The position numbers were made by a program, and so were the translations under genes. A DNA stretch of 36,141 nt, from the NCBI GenBank assembly GCA_001803315.1, contig MHBQ01000106.1, positions 1 to 36,141 of the forward strand, in the 5' to 3' direction. The notes under the pieces are model-generated. The model ran no database searches. It saw nothing but the letters and a program-made list of their open reading frames with translations, and was not told where the DNA came from. Below are positions 1 to 8,026 of this stretch, piece by piece (position 1 is the stretch's first letter; each line of letters opens with the position of its first letter). Origin of the DNA: Lentisphaerae bacterium RIFOXYC12_FULL_60_16. GTDB lineage: Bacteria; Verrucomicrobiota; Kiritimatiellia; UBA8416; YA12-FULL-60-10.

Positions 1-99
1 CTCCTCGATATGCCCTCGTCTCAATCCCTTTTGCTTCCCTCGCTCAATCCAGCCTCTTCCTTACCAGTATTTGGAACCGCTGCACGGATGCCTTGCCGC

Positions 100-128
100 T
101 TGGCAGATTTCCATGCATGGCGTACAGT
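100..128 (+). promoter_or_regulatory. Predicted queE promoter, leaderless type
   Basis: TTGGCA (100-105) matches the sigma-70 -35 consensus at 5 of 6 bases. A 17-nt spacer follows, then TACAGT (123-128), which matches the -10 at 4 of 6. Only six bases separate the -10 from the queE ATG at 135, so transcription would start at or next to the start codon. There is no convincing Shine-Dalgarno sequence there, which fits a leaderless mRNA. This is a prediction from spacing and consensus only. Confidence 0.5.
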
Positions 129-134
129 GGCGGC

Positions 135-770
135 ATGGAAAGCATACCCGTTTGTGAGACCTTTGCCTCGATCCAGGGCGAATCGACCTATGCGGGATAT
201 GCCTGTTGGTTTATCCGGTTGTCGGGATGCAACTTGACCTGCCGGTATTGCGATACCCCGCACGCCCGGTCCGCGGGTGCACCGGTTGCCATATCCGATC
301 TGGTCCTGGAAGCAAAAAACGCCGGATTGCCGCTGGTCGAAATTACGGGAGGAGAACCCCTGTTGCATGACGGGTTTGCCGCGCTGGCCGCTGGACTGAT
401 CGTCGCCGGAACCTGGAAGGTGCTGGTTGAAACCAACGGGTCCCTGGACCTTTCGGTTGTGCCGGAATCCGTGATTCGGATTGTCGATGTGAAGTGCCCG
501 GGAAGTGGCGCTGGCGGCAGTTTTCTTCCATCCAACCTGGAACAGTTTCGTGACGAAGACGAAATCAAGTTTGTTGTCACGGATCGTCTGGATTTTGACT
601 GGTCCTGCCGATTCATCGAACAGCATCGGCTTCCGGAGCGGGTACATGCCGTCCTGGTCAGCCCGGTTCGTGGGGTCCTGGATCCCCGGATCCTGGCGGA
701 ATGGGTGTTGGAATCAAAATGCGCCATCCAGCTTCAGGTTCCGCTCCATACCCGGCTGGGGATGCCATGA
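135..770 (+). CDS. queE: 7-carboxy-7-deazaguanine synthase (QueE)
   Basis: Radical SAM enzyme that rearranges 6-carboxytetrahydropterin to 7-carboxy-7-deazaguanine, the third step of queuosine/preQ0 synthesis in the cytoplasm. The 211-residue protein shows the QueE opening ETFASIQGE, then GCNLTCRYCD with the CX3CX2C iron-sulfur cysteines at 32, 36 and 39, and the SAM-contact motif EITGGEP. The length is typical of short QueE proteins. Two in-frame ATGs lie upstream (93 and 117), but ATG 135 gives the usual N-terminus and lies just behind a good promoter. The stop overlaps the queC start (ATGA), so the two are translationally coupled. queD, folE and queF are not in the window and must be elsewhere if the pathway is complete. 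The identification is secure; the exact start is less so. Confidence 0.93.
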   Translation: MESIPVCETFASIQGESTYAGYACWFIRLSGCNLTCRYCDTPHARSAGAPVAISDLVLEAKNAGLPLVEITGGEPLLHDGFAALAAGLIVAGTWKVLVETNGSLDLSVVPESVIRIVDVKCPGSGAGGSFLPSNLEQFRDEDEIKFVVTDRLDFDWSCRFIEQHRLPERVHAVLVSPVRGVLDPRILAEWVLESKCAIQLQVPLHTRLGMP

Positions 771-1435
771 CCATCGACGCCTCAATTCCTGCTGCGGTGG
801 TCTTGTTATCCGGCGGCATGGATTCCGTCACCTTGTTGCATTACGTGGTACGTGATCTCAAGGTGCCGTTGGTTCATGCCCTGAGTTTTCATTACGGCCA
901 GAAACATTCACGCGAATTGGAGATGGCACATTGGCAGGTCCGGGCAGCCGGACTGAAGGTGCACCTTGAACTGGACATCCGCCTGTTGTCGGACATTACC
1001 CGGGGCGGGAGCGCGTTGACCGATCCGGCGATCGAGGTGCCGGACCTTGCGTCATTATCCCCGGACGCCCTGCGGCAACCGCCGACTTATGTTCCCAACC
1101 GGAACATGATCCTGTTGTCACTGGCAGCGGCCTATGCCGAGAGCCAGGGCATGTCGCATGTCTTTTTCGGGGCGCAACAACAGGATGCCTACGGGTATTG
1201 GGATTGTACAGCGGCCTTCGTGGAGGGACTGAACGCCGTATTGGCTCAGAACCACGGGGTGCCGGTCCGGATCATGGCTCCATTTGTTCATCGGTCCAAA
1301 CGCGAGATTGTAGCCATCGGACGGTCGCTCGGGGTTGATTATGCCCATACCTGGAGTTGTTACCGGGGTGGGGAAACTCCCTGCGGTACCTGCCCGACCT
1401 GCGTGGAACGCGAACGGGCGCTGGGGCCGGAGTGA
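767..1435 (+). CDS. queC: 7-cyano-7-deazaguanine synthase (QueC)
   Basis: ATP-dependent enzyme converting 7-carboxy-7-deazaguanine to preQ0, acting directly after QueE. The 222-residue protein begins with the PP-loop LLSGGMDSVTLLH, which activates the substrate by adenylation. Further on it has YVPNRNMILLSLAAAYAE, a QueC family signature. It ends with a zinc-binding cysteine cluster (CYRGGETPCGTCPTCVERE). ATG 767 overlaps the queE stop by four bases, and the upstream in-frame ATG at 701 would lie deep inside queE, so 767 is chosen. The gene is convergent with the URO-D gene behind it, with a 21-base gap and no clear terminator. Confidence 0.95.
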   Translation: MTIDASIPAAVVLLSGGMDSVTLLHYVVRDLKVPLVHALSFHYGQKHSRELEMAHWQVRAAGLKVHLELDIRLLSDITRGGSALTDPAIEVPDLASLSPDALRQPPTYVPNRNMILLSLAAAYAESQGMSHVFFGAQQQDAYGYWDCTAAFVEGLNAVLAQNHGVPVRIMAPFVHRSKREIVAIGRSLGVDYAHTWSCYRGGETPCGTCPTCVERERALGPE

Positions 1436-1456
1436 TGCCCTCCCACCGGTCATCGT

Positions 1457-2599
1457 TCAGCGCGCCGCCCATTCCCGGTTGATGATTTCCCAGGCACGCC
1501 GGATGTAATACCGGTAGGATTCCAGCGGGGTCCCATTGGGGATGCGGTGGTCCAGGCCGATGACGCATCCACCCGTCCGGACCATGGGTGGGATCTTGTA
1601 TTCAAGTTCCCGGTCGATGGCGTCATGCCCGCGAGCCAGAACATATTTGTCGATACCGCCGGAAAATGCGAGCCGGGTTCCGTATTGCGCGCGTACCCGG
1701 ACGACATCCATGCCGGATCCGGGTTCCATGGGGAACATGCAGTTAAGGCCGGCGTCAAGGAATGCATCGATCACCGGGTTCATGTTGCCGTCGGAATCCT
1801 GTGCGAAGAGACGTGTCCCGTTCTCCGCCAGTAAATCCCAGACCTTCCGGTAGTAGGGACGGATGAAGGTTCGTATTTGTTCAGGGCCGGCCAGGGGGCC
1901 GCTTTTTCCCGCCATGTCCTCATGGACGTTCAGAATATCGACGGGCACCCGGCGCACGACGGTCTCCAGGACCCGGTAGGCGGTATCGCCCATGGTGGTC
2001 AGCATATCATGAATCAGTTCCGGGTTGTCGTAGAAGGCTATGCATATGGCTTCTTCGCCCATCAACTGGCGGGGTTCGTCAAAACCGCCCGGTATGTGAA
2101 CGGATAAAGCCGCACCGCGCTCAAGCGATTCGTGGGCACGGGCTTCCCAGTCGCCGGAGAGGCGGGCCGGCGTAAACTGGTAACGGGGTTTGATCGCCAG
2201 CCAGTCATCCATGGTGCGGACGGGGAAATTGAGCGGCAGGGCCAGCGTGGCGAAACCCTTGGGCAGTTTCATGGTCCGCCCGAGCCCGTCACGGTAGAGG
2301 GTGTGGTGTTCGGTGTCTTCGAGAATTTGCGTGGGCGGATCACCCACCCGTCCGGTCTGGACATGGATGCCGGCCTCGATGGGGGCGCGGTAGGTGAAGG
2401 CGGAGAAATCAAGCTCCGCAGTGGTGGCGCCCTGTTCCTCCCACTCCTCCTTGAGGCCGATGATCGGCCCGAATGGTTCCGTGAAAAGCGGCGGGCCGGG
2501 GCTTTTGAAGGTCATGTAATCGAGATAGGCCTCCCGCTTGATGGATTCCCGACGGATGATGGCCAGGTCCTCGTGCCGGTTCCATTTCAATGTGCGCAT
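1457..2599 (-). CDS. Uroporphyrinogen decarboxylase-fold protein (URO-D family), not a heme enzyme
   Basis: A 380-residue TIM-barrel protein of the URO-D/MtaA superfamily. Family features are the closing barrel strands: a strand ending LFAQDSDGNM (about 264-273), then EPGSGMDVVRVRAQYGTRLAFSGGIDK. True HemE proteins carry an N-terminal arginine-rich substrate motif that is absent here. Methylcobamide:CoM methyltransferases of this fold have a zinc HxC motif where this protein has DSDGN, so it probably does not bind zinc in that way. The substrate is unknown; relatives act in corrinoid-linked methyl or demethylation chemistry. A good ribosome site (GAGGAA) sits 6 nt before ATG 2599. The gene overlaps the end of the upstream glycosidase-like gene by 13 bases, so they are co-transcribed and perhaps functionally linked. 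Confidence 0.8.
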   Translation of the reverse strand: MRTLKWNRHEDLAIIRRESIKREAYLDYMTFKSPGPPLFTEPFGPIIGLKEEWEEQGATTAELDFSAFTYRAPIEAGIHVQTGRVGDPPTQILEDTEHHTLYRDGLGRTMKLPKGFATLALPLNFPVRTMDDWLAIKPRYQFTPARLSGDWEARAHESLERGAALSVHIPGGFDEPRQLMGEEAICIAFYDNPELIHDMLTTMGDTAYRVLETVVRRVPVDILNVHEDMAGKSGPLAGPEQIRTFIRPYYRKVWDLLAENGTRLFAQDSDGNMNPVIDAFLDAGLNCMFPMEPGSGMDVVRVRAQYGTRLAFSGGIDKYVLARGHDAIDRELEYKIPPMVRTGGCVIGLDHRIPNGTPLESYRYYIRRAWEIINREWAAR

Positions 2600-3492
2600 G
2601 GTGTTTCCTCGTGGTTTACGGGTATAAGCCGGGCGATGGCAATTCCGCTTTCGCCGGCGACGGAGTAAAGCAGGTAGGGGATTCCATTCTCCTCGAAAAA
2701 AGCGGGATCACGCAATTCATGGACCGGCGTGCGGGCCGGTCCGAAGGAGGAACGGGTCAGGGGGAGCCGGGCACCTTCCCGATCGGTCTCCGGTTTGGCC
2801 AGCAAGGCGGGTTCAGAAGGCTTCCACCGCGTCCAGTCCCCCGTGAGGTCCAATGTGGCATGCAGGATCGACTCCGGCATGTCCTCACCCCGGGAGAGGA
2901 AGATATCAAGCTGGTCGGTGTTGCGGTGTACGGCCACATGGCGCTGACGTGGAAGGATGTCAGGCCCTGGTTCAAAAGGGGTTTTTCCGTCGCGTGACCG
3001 CAAGACGATACCCCCGCCCGGGCGGTTCAGGATCTTGGCGATGGCATAGTAGAAACCCGCGTACTGGAAGACCCGGAAATAGAAAGGACCCAGCGGCTCG
3101 CTGATGACCTTGAAATCAAGGCCGTCACGGGATTCTGCCAGGAACGATACTTGGCCATGGGGCGTCGGGCCATGAAAATACATTCGGACCGTCTTTCGGG
3201 CGGTGTCGATATGCACGTCGGGTGAGGCGATGTGGCCCCGGCAGGGTGTCTGGCCCAAGGCCAGGGTTCCGGGCGAATAAATCCTCCAAGGGCCCTGCAG
3301 ATGATCGGCAAAGGCAAGCCGTATGGTGGTTCCTGAATGGTGTGCGAAGTAGAGGTAATAGCGTCCGAGTGGGCATGGCAGCCAGGATGGAGCCGGAACC
3401 AGCGATGGTCCGTTGATGTTGGTTCCGATGGAGGGGTCAAGGCCGGGATGAATGATCGGGTTGGGGGCCAGGCGTTGGATACGATAGGTCAT
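2587..3492 (-). CDS. Five-bladed beta-propeller glycosidase-like protein (GH43/GH32/GH130 fold)
   Basis: A 301-residue protein without signal peptide. It has sequence features of the five-bladed propeller glycosidases: an N-terminal NPIIHPG segment followed by NGPSLVPAP, repeated [12 protein letters not shown] / FYYAIAKIL / [11 protein letters not shown] strands, [12 protein letters not shown], and a late [13 protein letters not shown] motif that resembles the family RDP strand. The exact family cannot be assigned by eye, and the catalytic acids are not certain, so it could be an inactive relative. The start at ATG 3492 has only a weak ribosome site. The 3' end overlaps the URO-D gene by 13 bases. 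It is divergent from fusA. Cytoplasmic location suggests action on imported sugars, which is an inference. Confidence 0.65.
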   Translation of the reverse strand: MTYRIQRLAPNPIIHPGLDPSIGTNINGPSLVPAPSWLPCPLGRYYLYFAHHSGTTIRLAFADHLQGPWRIYSPGTLALGQTPCRGHIASPDVHIDTARKTVRMYFHGPTPHGQVSFLAESRDGLDFKVISEPLGPFYFRVFQYAGFYYAIAKILNRPGGGIVLRSRDGKTPFEPGPDILPRQRHVAVHRNTDQLDIFLSRGEDMPESILHATLDLTGDWTRWKPSEPALLAKPETDREGARLPLTRSSFGPARTPVHELRDPAFFEENGIPYLLYSVAGESGIAIARLIPVNHEETPCAH

Positions 3493-3591
3493 GATCCGGT
3501 GGTTTCGGTTGTACGCATGCCGGAACCCTATCGATCTGCCATTGGATGGTCAAGTGGGGAGGGTGCCTCATGCGGAGAACGGCCAAGCGGT

Positions 3592-3604
3592 GTAAATATT
3601 TTAC
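3592..3604. promoter_or_regulatory. Palindrome GTAAA-TAT-TTTAC upstream of fusA
   Basis: A perfect 13-bp inverted repeat (5-bp arms, 3-bp spacer) in the short divergent region between the glycosidase-like gene and fusA, about 20 bp upstream of the predicted fusA -35. Eleven of its bases recur in the region upstream of nrdD (29286-29296). It could be a regulator site or simply an AT-rich promoter-proximal element. Confidence 0.3.
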
Positions 3605-3622
3605 GTTCAACGGGTATCGAGC

Positions 3623-3651
3623 TTGCATTTCATCCGGATATTCGGCATTAT
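3623..3651 (+). promoter_or_regulatory. Predicted fusA promoter
   Basis: TTGCAT (3623-3628), a 17-nt spacer and CATTAT (3646-3651, 4 of 6 matches to the -10). Transcription would start near 3658, giving a leader of about 20 nt that contains the AAGGGAG ribosome site of fusA. Confidence 0.4.
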
Positions 3652-3678
3652 GTATCGCTTTTCCAAGGGAGATGCAAC

Positions 3679-5763
3679 ATGAGTGAGCACGTTGAGTTGT
3701 CACGAATCCGCAATATCGGAATTATGGCGCATATCGATGCCGGGAAGACTACGGTCAGCGAGCGGATTCTTTTCTTTGCAGGGCGTATCCATAAAATGGG
3801 CGAAGTCCATGACGGGAAAGCCGTGATGGACTGGATGGACCAGGAACAGGAACGCGGCATTACCATAACATCAGCGGCAACCACCTTGGAATGGGACGGG
3901 CACCGTGTCACCTTGATTGATACCCCCGGCCATGTGGATTTCACGGTGGAGGTGGAGCGCAGTCTACGGGTTCTGGATGGTGCCGTCGCCTTGTTCTGTG
4001 CCGTGGGCGGCGTGCAGCCGCAGTCCGAGCAGGTCTGGCGCCAAAGCGAAAAGTACAGCGTTCCCAAGATCGCCTTCATCAACAAGATGGACCGGGTGGG
4101 CGCCGATTTCTACAGTGTGGTTGGAGAGATCCAAACCGAGTTGGAAGGCAACGCCGTACCGATCGTGATTCCCATTGGTGCCGGGGAGAATTTCCAGGGC
4201 GTGATCGATCTGCTTGACATGAAGGCCGTGTATTTCGAAGAGGACGGCAAGAACACCATCGTTCGGGAGGCGGCGATTCCTGATGAATTGAAGGCCGAAG
4301 CCGTCAAGTGGCAGGCCAACCTGGTAGAGAAGAGTGCGGAACAGGATGATGTATTGCTTCAGAAATACCTGGAAGGCAAGAGCCTGACGCGCGATGAGAT
4401 CCTGACGATTATTCGCAAGGCAACCATCGCCCGGCGGGTGGTTCCGGTGTATTGCGGATCGGCCTTCAAAAACAAGGGCATCCGGCGGTTGCTGGACGGG
4501 ATTGTCCGGTTTCTACCGTCTCCCGCCGACCTGCCGCCGATTATCCAGGCACAGGGCGAATCCGTTCAGCGGACGCACAGTGCCGACGAACCATTTTCGG
4601 CGCTGGCCTTCAAGGTGGCGGCCGACCGGCATATGGGAAAACTGGTTTTTATCCGGATATATTCTGGCGAAATAAAGCAGGGCGACACCGTTCTCAACAG
4701 CACCCATAACTCCGAACAGCGGATAGCCCGACTGGTCCGGATGCATGCGGACAAGCAGGTGACGATCGAGGAAGCCAGTTGCGGGGATATTGTTGCGGTG
4801 GTCGGTTTGAGCCAGACCCGGACCGGTGACACGCTGTGTTGTGTGGACAACCCCATCGTGCTTGAGTCCATCGAATTTCCCGCGCCGGTGATGTCCATCA
4901 GCATCCAGCCCGAGAACCGGCAGGCTTCCGAACGGATGGTTGAGGCCCTACATGCGCTGGCGGATGAAGATCCGACGTTTCTGGTGACGTTTGACCAGGA
5001 AACCAGTGAGACGATTCTCTCCGGCATGGGGGAATTGCATCTGGAAGTGCTCGTGGAACGCATGCGCCGCGAGTTCCATGTCGAGGCGAAGGTCGGCCGT
5101 CCCGAGGTGGCCTACCGTGAAACGGGTGTTACCGCCGTTGACGGCGAATACAAGCATGTCAAGCAGAGCGGTGGACGCGGTCAATATGCGCATGTCTGCA
5201 TGCGGCTTGATCCCTTGCCGGCGGGTTCCGGCTTTGAATTTGTCAATGCCGTACGGGGAGGCCGGATTCCGGAAAACTACATTCCTGCGGTCGAAAAAGG
5301 CGTAGTCAAGGCGATGGCACACGGTCCCTTCGGCGGGTATCCGGTGGTGGATATGCGTGTGACGGTTGAAGACGGTTCGTATCATGAGGTGGATTCCAGC
5401 GATATGGCGTTTATTGAAGCGTCACGGGTCTGTTTTCGGACGCTTTTCCTGAAGTCGAAGCCGGTGCTCTTGGAACCCGTCATGTCGGTTGAGGTAACGG
5501 TGCCCGAACTGTACATGGGGCCGGGTAGCGGATCAATCTGCCAGCGGCGCGGTCGTATCGAATCCATGGAAGACCAGGGGGGGACCAAGATCATCAACGG
5601 GATGGTTCCGCTCAGCGAGATGTTCGGGTATTCCAATACGATTCGGACCTTGAGCCAGGGGCGTGGTTCTTTCACGATGCACTTTGAGCGCTATGAGGCG
5701 GTTCCCTTCGACCAGGCGGAGGCGTTGATTGCCAAGCGCCGGGCGGCCAACAAGATTCATTGA
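3679..5763 (+). CDS. fusA: Translation elongation factor G
   Basis: GTPase that drives translocation of tRNAs and mRNA on the ribosome. The 694-residue length matches the family. The GTP-binding motifs are intact: AHIDAGKTT (P-loop), [15 protein letters not shown] (switch I), DTPGHVDF (G3) and NKMD (G4). Domains II-V follow, with the domain IV region GRGQYAHV. The start at ATG 3679 has a strong ribosome site (AAGGGAG, 3665-3671) and gives the canonical N-terminus; the longer reading frame upstream is non-coding. The form [14 protein letters not shown] with [16 protein letters not shown] resembles the spd/mitochondrial-like EF-G lineage known in spirochaetes, planctomycetes and deltaproteobacteria, so the genome may hold a second EF-G. 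It stands alone, not in the usual str operon with rpsL, rpsG and tuf. Confidence 0.95.
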   Translation: MSEHVELSRIRNIGIMAHIDAGKTTVSERILFFAGRIHKMGEVHDGKAVMDWMDQEQERGITITSAATTLEWDGHRVTLIDTPGHVDFTVEVERSLRVLDGAVALFCAVGGVQPQSEQVWRQSEKYSVPKIAFINKMDRVGADFYSVVGEIQTELEGNAVPIVIPIGAGENFQGVIDLLDMKAVYFEEDGKNTIVREAAIPDELKAEAVKWQANLVEKSAEQDDVLLQKYLEGKSLTRDEILTIIRKATIARRVVPVYCGSAFKNKGIRRLLDGIVRFLPSPADLPPIIQAQGESVQRTHSADEPFSALAFKVAADRHMGKLVFIRIYSGEIKQGDTVLNSTHNSEQRIARLVRMHADKQVTIEEASCGDIVAVVGLSQTRTGDTLCCVDNPIVLESIEFPAPVMSISIQPENRQASERMVEALHALADEDPTFLVTFDQETSETILSGMGELHLEVLVERMRREFHVEAKVGRPEVAYRETGVTAVDGEYKHVKQSGGRGQYAHVCMRLDPLPAGSGFEFVNAVRGGRIPENYIPAVEKGVVKAMAHGPFGGYPVVDMRVTVEDGSYHEVDSSDMAFIEASRVCFRTLFLKSKPVLLEPVMSVEVTVPELYMGPGSGSICQRRGRIESMEDQGGTKIINGMVPLSEMFGYSNTIRTLSQGRGSFTMHFERYEAVPFDQAEALIAKRRAANKIH

Positions 5764-5781
5764 TGGGATGACTTCCGGCAT

Positions 5782-5791
5782 TGACCGGTCA
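5782..5791. promoter_or_regulatory. Palindrome TGACCGGTCA upstream of the glycosidase-like gene
   Basis: A perfect 10-bp palindrome in the 90-bp gap between fusA and the next gene, about 65 bp before its ATG. No U-tract follows, so it is a better candidate for an operator than for a terminator. A TTGACC hexamer overlaps it, but no good -10 lies at the right distance. Confidence 0.25.
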
Positions 5792-5853
5792 CGATATCCT
5801 CGTGCCAGTCTCCATCCTTTAACCGTGTATGCGCTTTTTGTGGGAGGATAATC

Positions 5854-7911
5854 ATGCCGCTGTACGTGAAGCCCTATGTCGAATGTGCGTCCCGGTTGGA
5901 GGGACGCGGCGATGCGCCACCGACCCGGGAGTATGTGGATCAACGCGTGGAGATAGTCCAGGCTGCCGGCATCGAGGCTATCTGGCATTCCGCGGTCAGC
6001 CAGAAATGCCGCGCCCTGTTTCCTTCCATGGTTTATCCGAACGTCCATCCGGAAGCGAATTATGAGGCTTTCCATTATCTGATTGACCGGATGCATGCCA
6101 TTGGCCGGCCGGTCTTGAGTTGGTATTCGTTGAATCATGCGGAGGGGGTGGTGGAGGTGCATCCGGATTGGCGGATAATTCCCATGCAGGGCGAAGGAAT
6201 CGATCCGCTTGGTCCGGAGTTCGCCGGCGAGCATATCTTTGCCTGTATCAACAGCCCGTATGGGGAAATACTGCCCGAGTTCTGCAAGGAAATCGTCCGG
6301 GATGTTCATTTTGATGGTATTTGGTTCGATGGGTCAACCTGGGCGGTCAAGAATAACGGGATCCCGGGATGTTGTTGTGAATTCTGCATGAAACGGTTCA
6401 AGGATGAGACGGGGCTTCCCTTGCCGCATCGACCGGATTTTGACAATCCGGGTTTCCGGCGGTGGGTGAACTGGCGCTACGATTGCCTGATGGAGGCATG
6501 GAAACACTGCGTGGATGCGGTTCATGCGGTCCGTTCGGATGCGATGGTGTGTTTCAACAACTACCGCCGTTATCGGAATGTGGCCTGGCAAACCGGCATT
6601 CCCTTGCGCCGTCTCGGATGGAAAGCCATGGTGGCGGGAGAGTTGGATATACGGCCGCTTCATGGCGATTTCCAGATGAAAATGCATCGTGCTTATGAAT
6701 GCGGGCATCTTCCGGAAAGCTGGATGGCCCTTTGCGATCACTGGATGATGTGGGCGCCTGATTTCGATGTGGAGCCGGTGCTTCAGGCCGTGGCCAGTTG
6801 CGCCGGGGCCGGTGGTGTCATGTCCATGGGATGCGACTCGCCGTCCCGTGCGCTTCCCTTGATGACCGCCATTGAACAGACGGCGGCCTCCCTGATGCCG
6901 CATGTCGGGGGAGATCCGGTCGAGCATGTCGCGATCTGGGTGAGTCAACAAACCCAGGACTTTTATTACCGGCTCGATCCGATGGGAGCCTACCGGGCCT
7001 GGCATGGGGCGAACGATTTGTGCAACCAGGTCCATCTGCAGACGTCGGTGGTGTTTGACGATCATGTGGCTGCAGGAGACCTTGCCCGGTATCCGGTTCT
7101 CATAGCCGGCAATGCGGCCTGTATATCGGACCAACAGGCCCATGCTTTGGAATCCTATGTCGAGGCGGGCGGGATTGCAGTTTTTTGCGCCGAAGCCGGG
7201 ACCCTGGATGCCATGGGTTGCCCGCGCCAGCGTCCGGTGTTGGATGCGTGGCTGGGGATCCTGTCCCGCAAGCCGGGGAAGGGCTTTGCGACGCTTGTCG
7301 TCGAGGATAAGGGTCTGTGCCGGGCGGCGGGTCGTTATGTTTCCTTCCAAATTCCGCATGTGATTGCCGAAACGCGTCCCGGCATCAAAGCACTGGCGTA
7401 TCTTCAGACCTGGGATTTCGGGCATTATCGCGACGCCGAGGGGACGGATGTCGGGGAATTGCCGGCAGGCGCCTGGGCCGTGCGGCATGGAAAGGGAATG
7501 GCGGTTTACCTGGCGATGGATAACTTCCGATGGCACCATGATGCTCCAACCCGGCAGAATCTCCGGTTGGTGGGTGCCCTGTTGATGAAGTGGCGCAAAC
7601 CCGCGATCACCGCGGATGCTTCCGCCCTGGTCGTGATCAACGCCTGGAAACGTGACGACGGCACCCTGCGGATATTCCTCCATAATGCGCCCGGACAAAC
7701 CCATCGTTACCAGCCGGCGTACGGAACCGGCGAACGTCTCCCCGTTCGAAACCTGTCGCTGATCGTGAATGGTCCTGCGGTTCAAACGGCGGTATCGGGA
7801 TTGTCCGGGAAGTCATTTCCCGTGAGCCGCTCGGGCCGGCGGATTCGGATTCCCGTCCTCGACCGCGTTGAAGTCGTGGTCGTCAAACTGGCCGGACCCG
7901 CAGTCGGTTAA
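5854..7911 (+). CDS. Large glycoside-hydrolase-like protein (GHL6 / beta-galactosidase trimerisation type)
   Basis: A 685-residue protein without signal peptide. The first half (about 1-350) looks like a TIM barrel of the hypothetical glycosyl hydrolase 6 kind: EIVQAAGIEAIWHS, then RPVLSWYSLNHAEG, then HFDGIWFDG with acidic residues at a strand end, and GCCCEFCMKRFKDETG, a cysteine-rich loop typical of this group. The middle part (about 370-530) resembles the beta-galactosidase trimerisation (glutamine amidotransferase-like) domain: VAIWVSQQTQDFYY, YPVLIAGNAACISDQQAHALESYVEAGG. A small beta-rich C-terminal domain follows. ATG 5854 has a good ribosome site (GGGAGG, 5842-5847). The substrate is unknown, and the domain assignment is from recognised patterns only. 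Confidence 0.65.
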   Translation: MPLYVKPYVECASRLEGRGDAPPTREYVDQRVEIVQAAGIEAIWHSAVSQKCRALFPSMVYPNVHPEANYEAFHYLIDRMHAIGRPVLSWYSLNHAEGVVEVHPDWRIIPMQGEGIDPLGPEFAGEHIFACINSPYGEILPEFCKEIVRDVHFDGIWFDGSTWAVKNNGIPGCCCEFCMKRFKDETGLPLPHRPDFDNPGFRRWVNWRYDCLMEAWKHCVDAVHAVRSDAMVCFNNYRRYRNVAWQTGIPLRRLGWKAMVAGELDIRPLHGDFQMKMHRAYECGHLPESWMALCDHWMMWAPDFDVEPVLQAVASCAGAGGVMSMGCDSPSRALPLMTAIEQTAASLMPHVGGDPVEHVAIWVSQQTQDFYYRLDPMGAYRAWHGANDLCNQVHLQTSVVFDDHVAAGDLARYPVLIAGNAACISDQQAHALESYVEAGGIAVFCAEAGTLDAMGCPRQRPVLDAWLGILSRKPGKGFATLVVEDKGLCRAAGRYVSFQIPHVIAETRPGIKALAYLQTWDFGHYRDAEGTDVGELPAGAWAVRHGKGMAVYLAMDNFRWHHDAPTRQNLRLVGALLMKWRKPAITADASALVVINAWKRDDGTLRIFLHNAPGQTHRYQPAYGTGERLPVRNLSLIVNGPAVQTAVSGLSGKSFPVSRSGRRIRIPVLDRVEVVVVKLAGPAVG

Positions 7912-7982
7912 CACGCCCGGCCAGGGTGACGCGGGTAACCGACGACGGACGGGATATCGGATCCGGATGGTTCTGAAGGACG

Positions 7983-8018
7983 GATCGGGACCGATCACGG
8001 TACGGTGAACGGCCGTGA
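7983..8018. terminator. Inverted repeats between convergent genes
   Basis: Two inverted repeats lie in the 115-bp gap between the convergent glycosidase-like and URO-D genes: GATCGG-GA-CCGATC (7983-7996) and TCACGG...CCGTGA (7995-8000 with 8013-8018, 12-nt loop). Neither is followed by a U-tract. They may form a weak bidirectional terminator. Confidence 0.3.
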
Positions 8019-8026
8019 AGTTGCGT

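Noticed and set aside
1..134. preQ1 riboswitch upstream of queE
   Set aside because: No conserved preQ1 aptamer pattern was seen, and the promoter position leaves no room for a leader.
6334..7785. Minus-strand frame of 483 codons opposite the glycosidase-like protein
   Set aside because: No motif and no start signal; the plus-strand protein has recognisable domain patterns and a good ribosome site.
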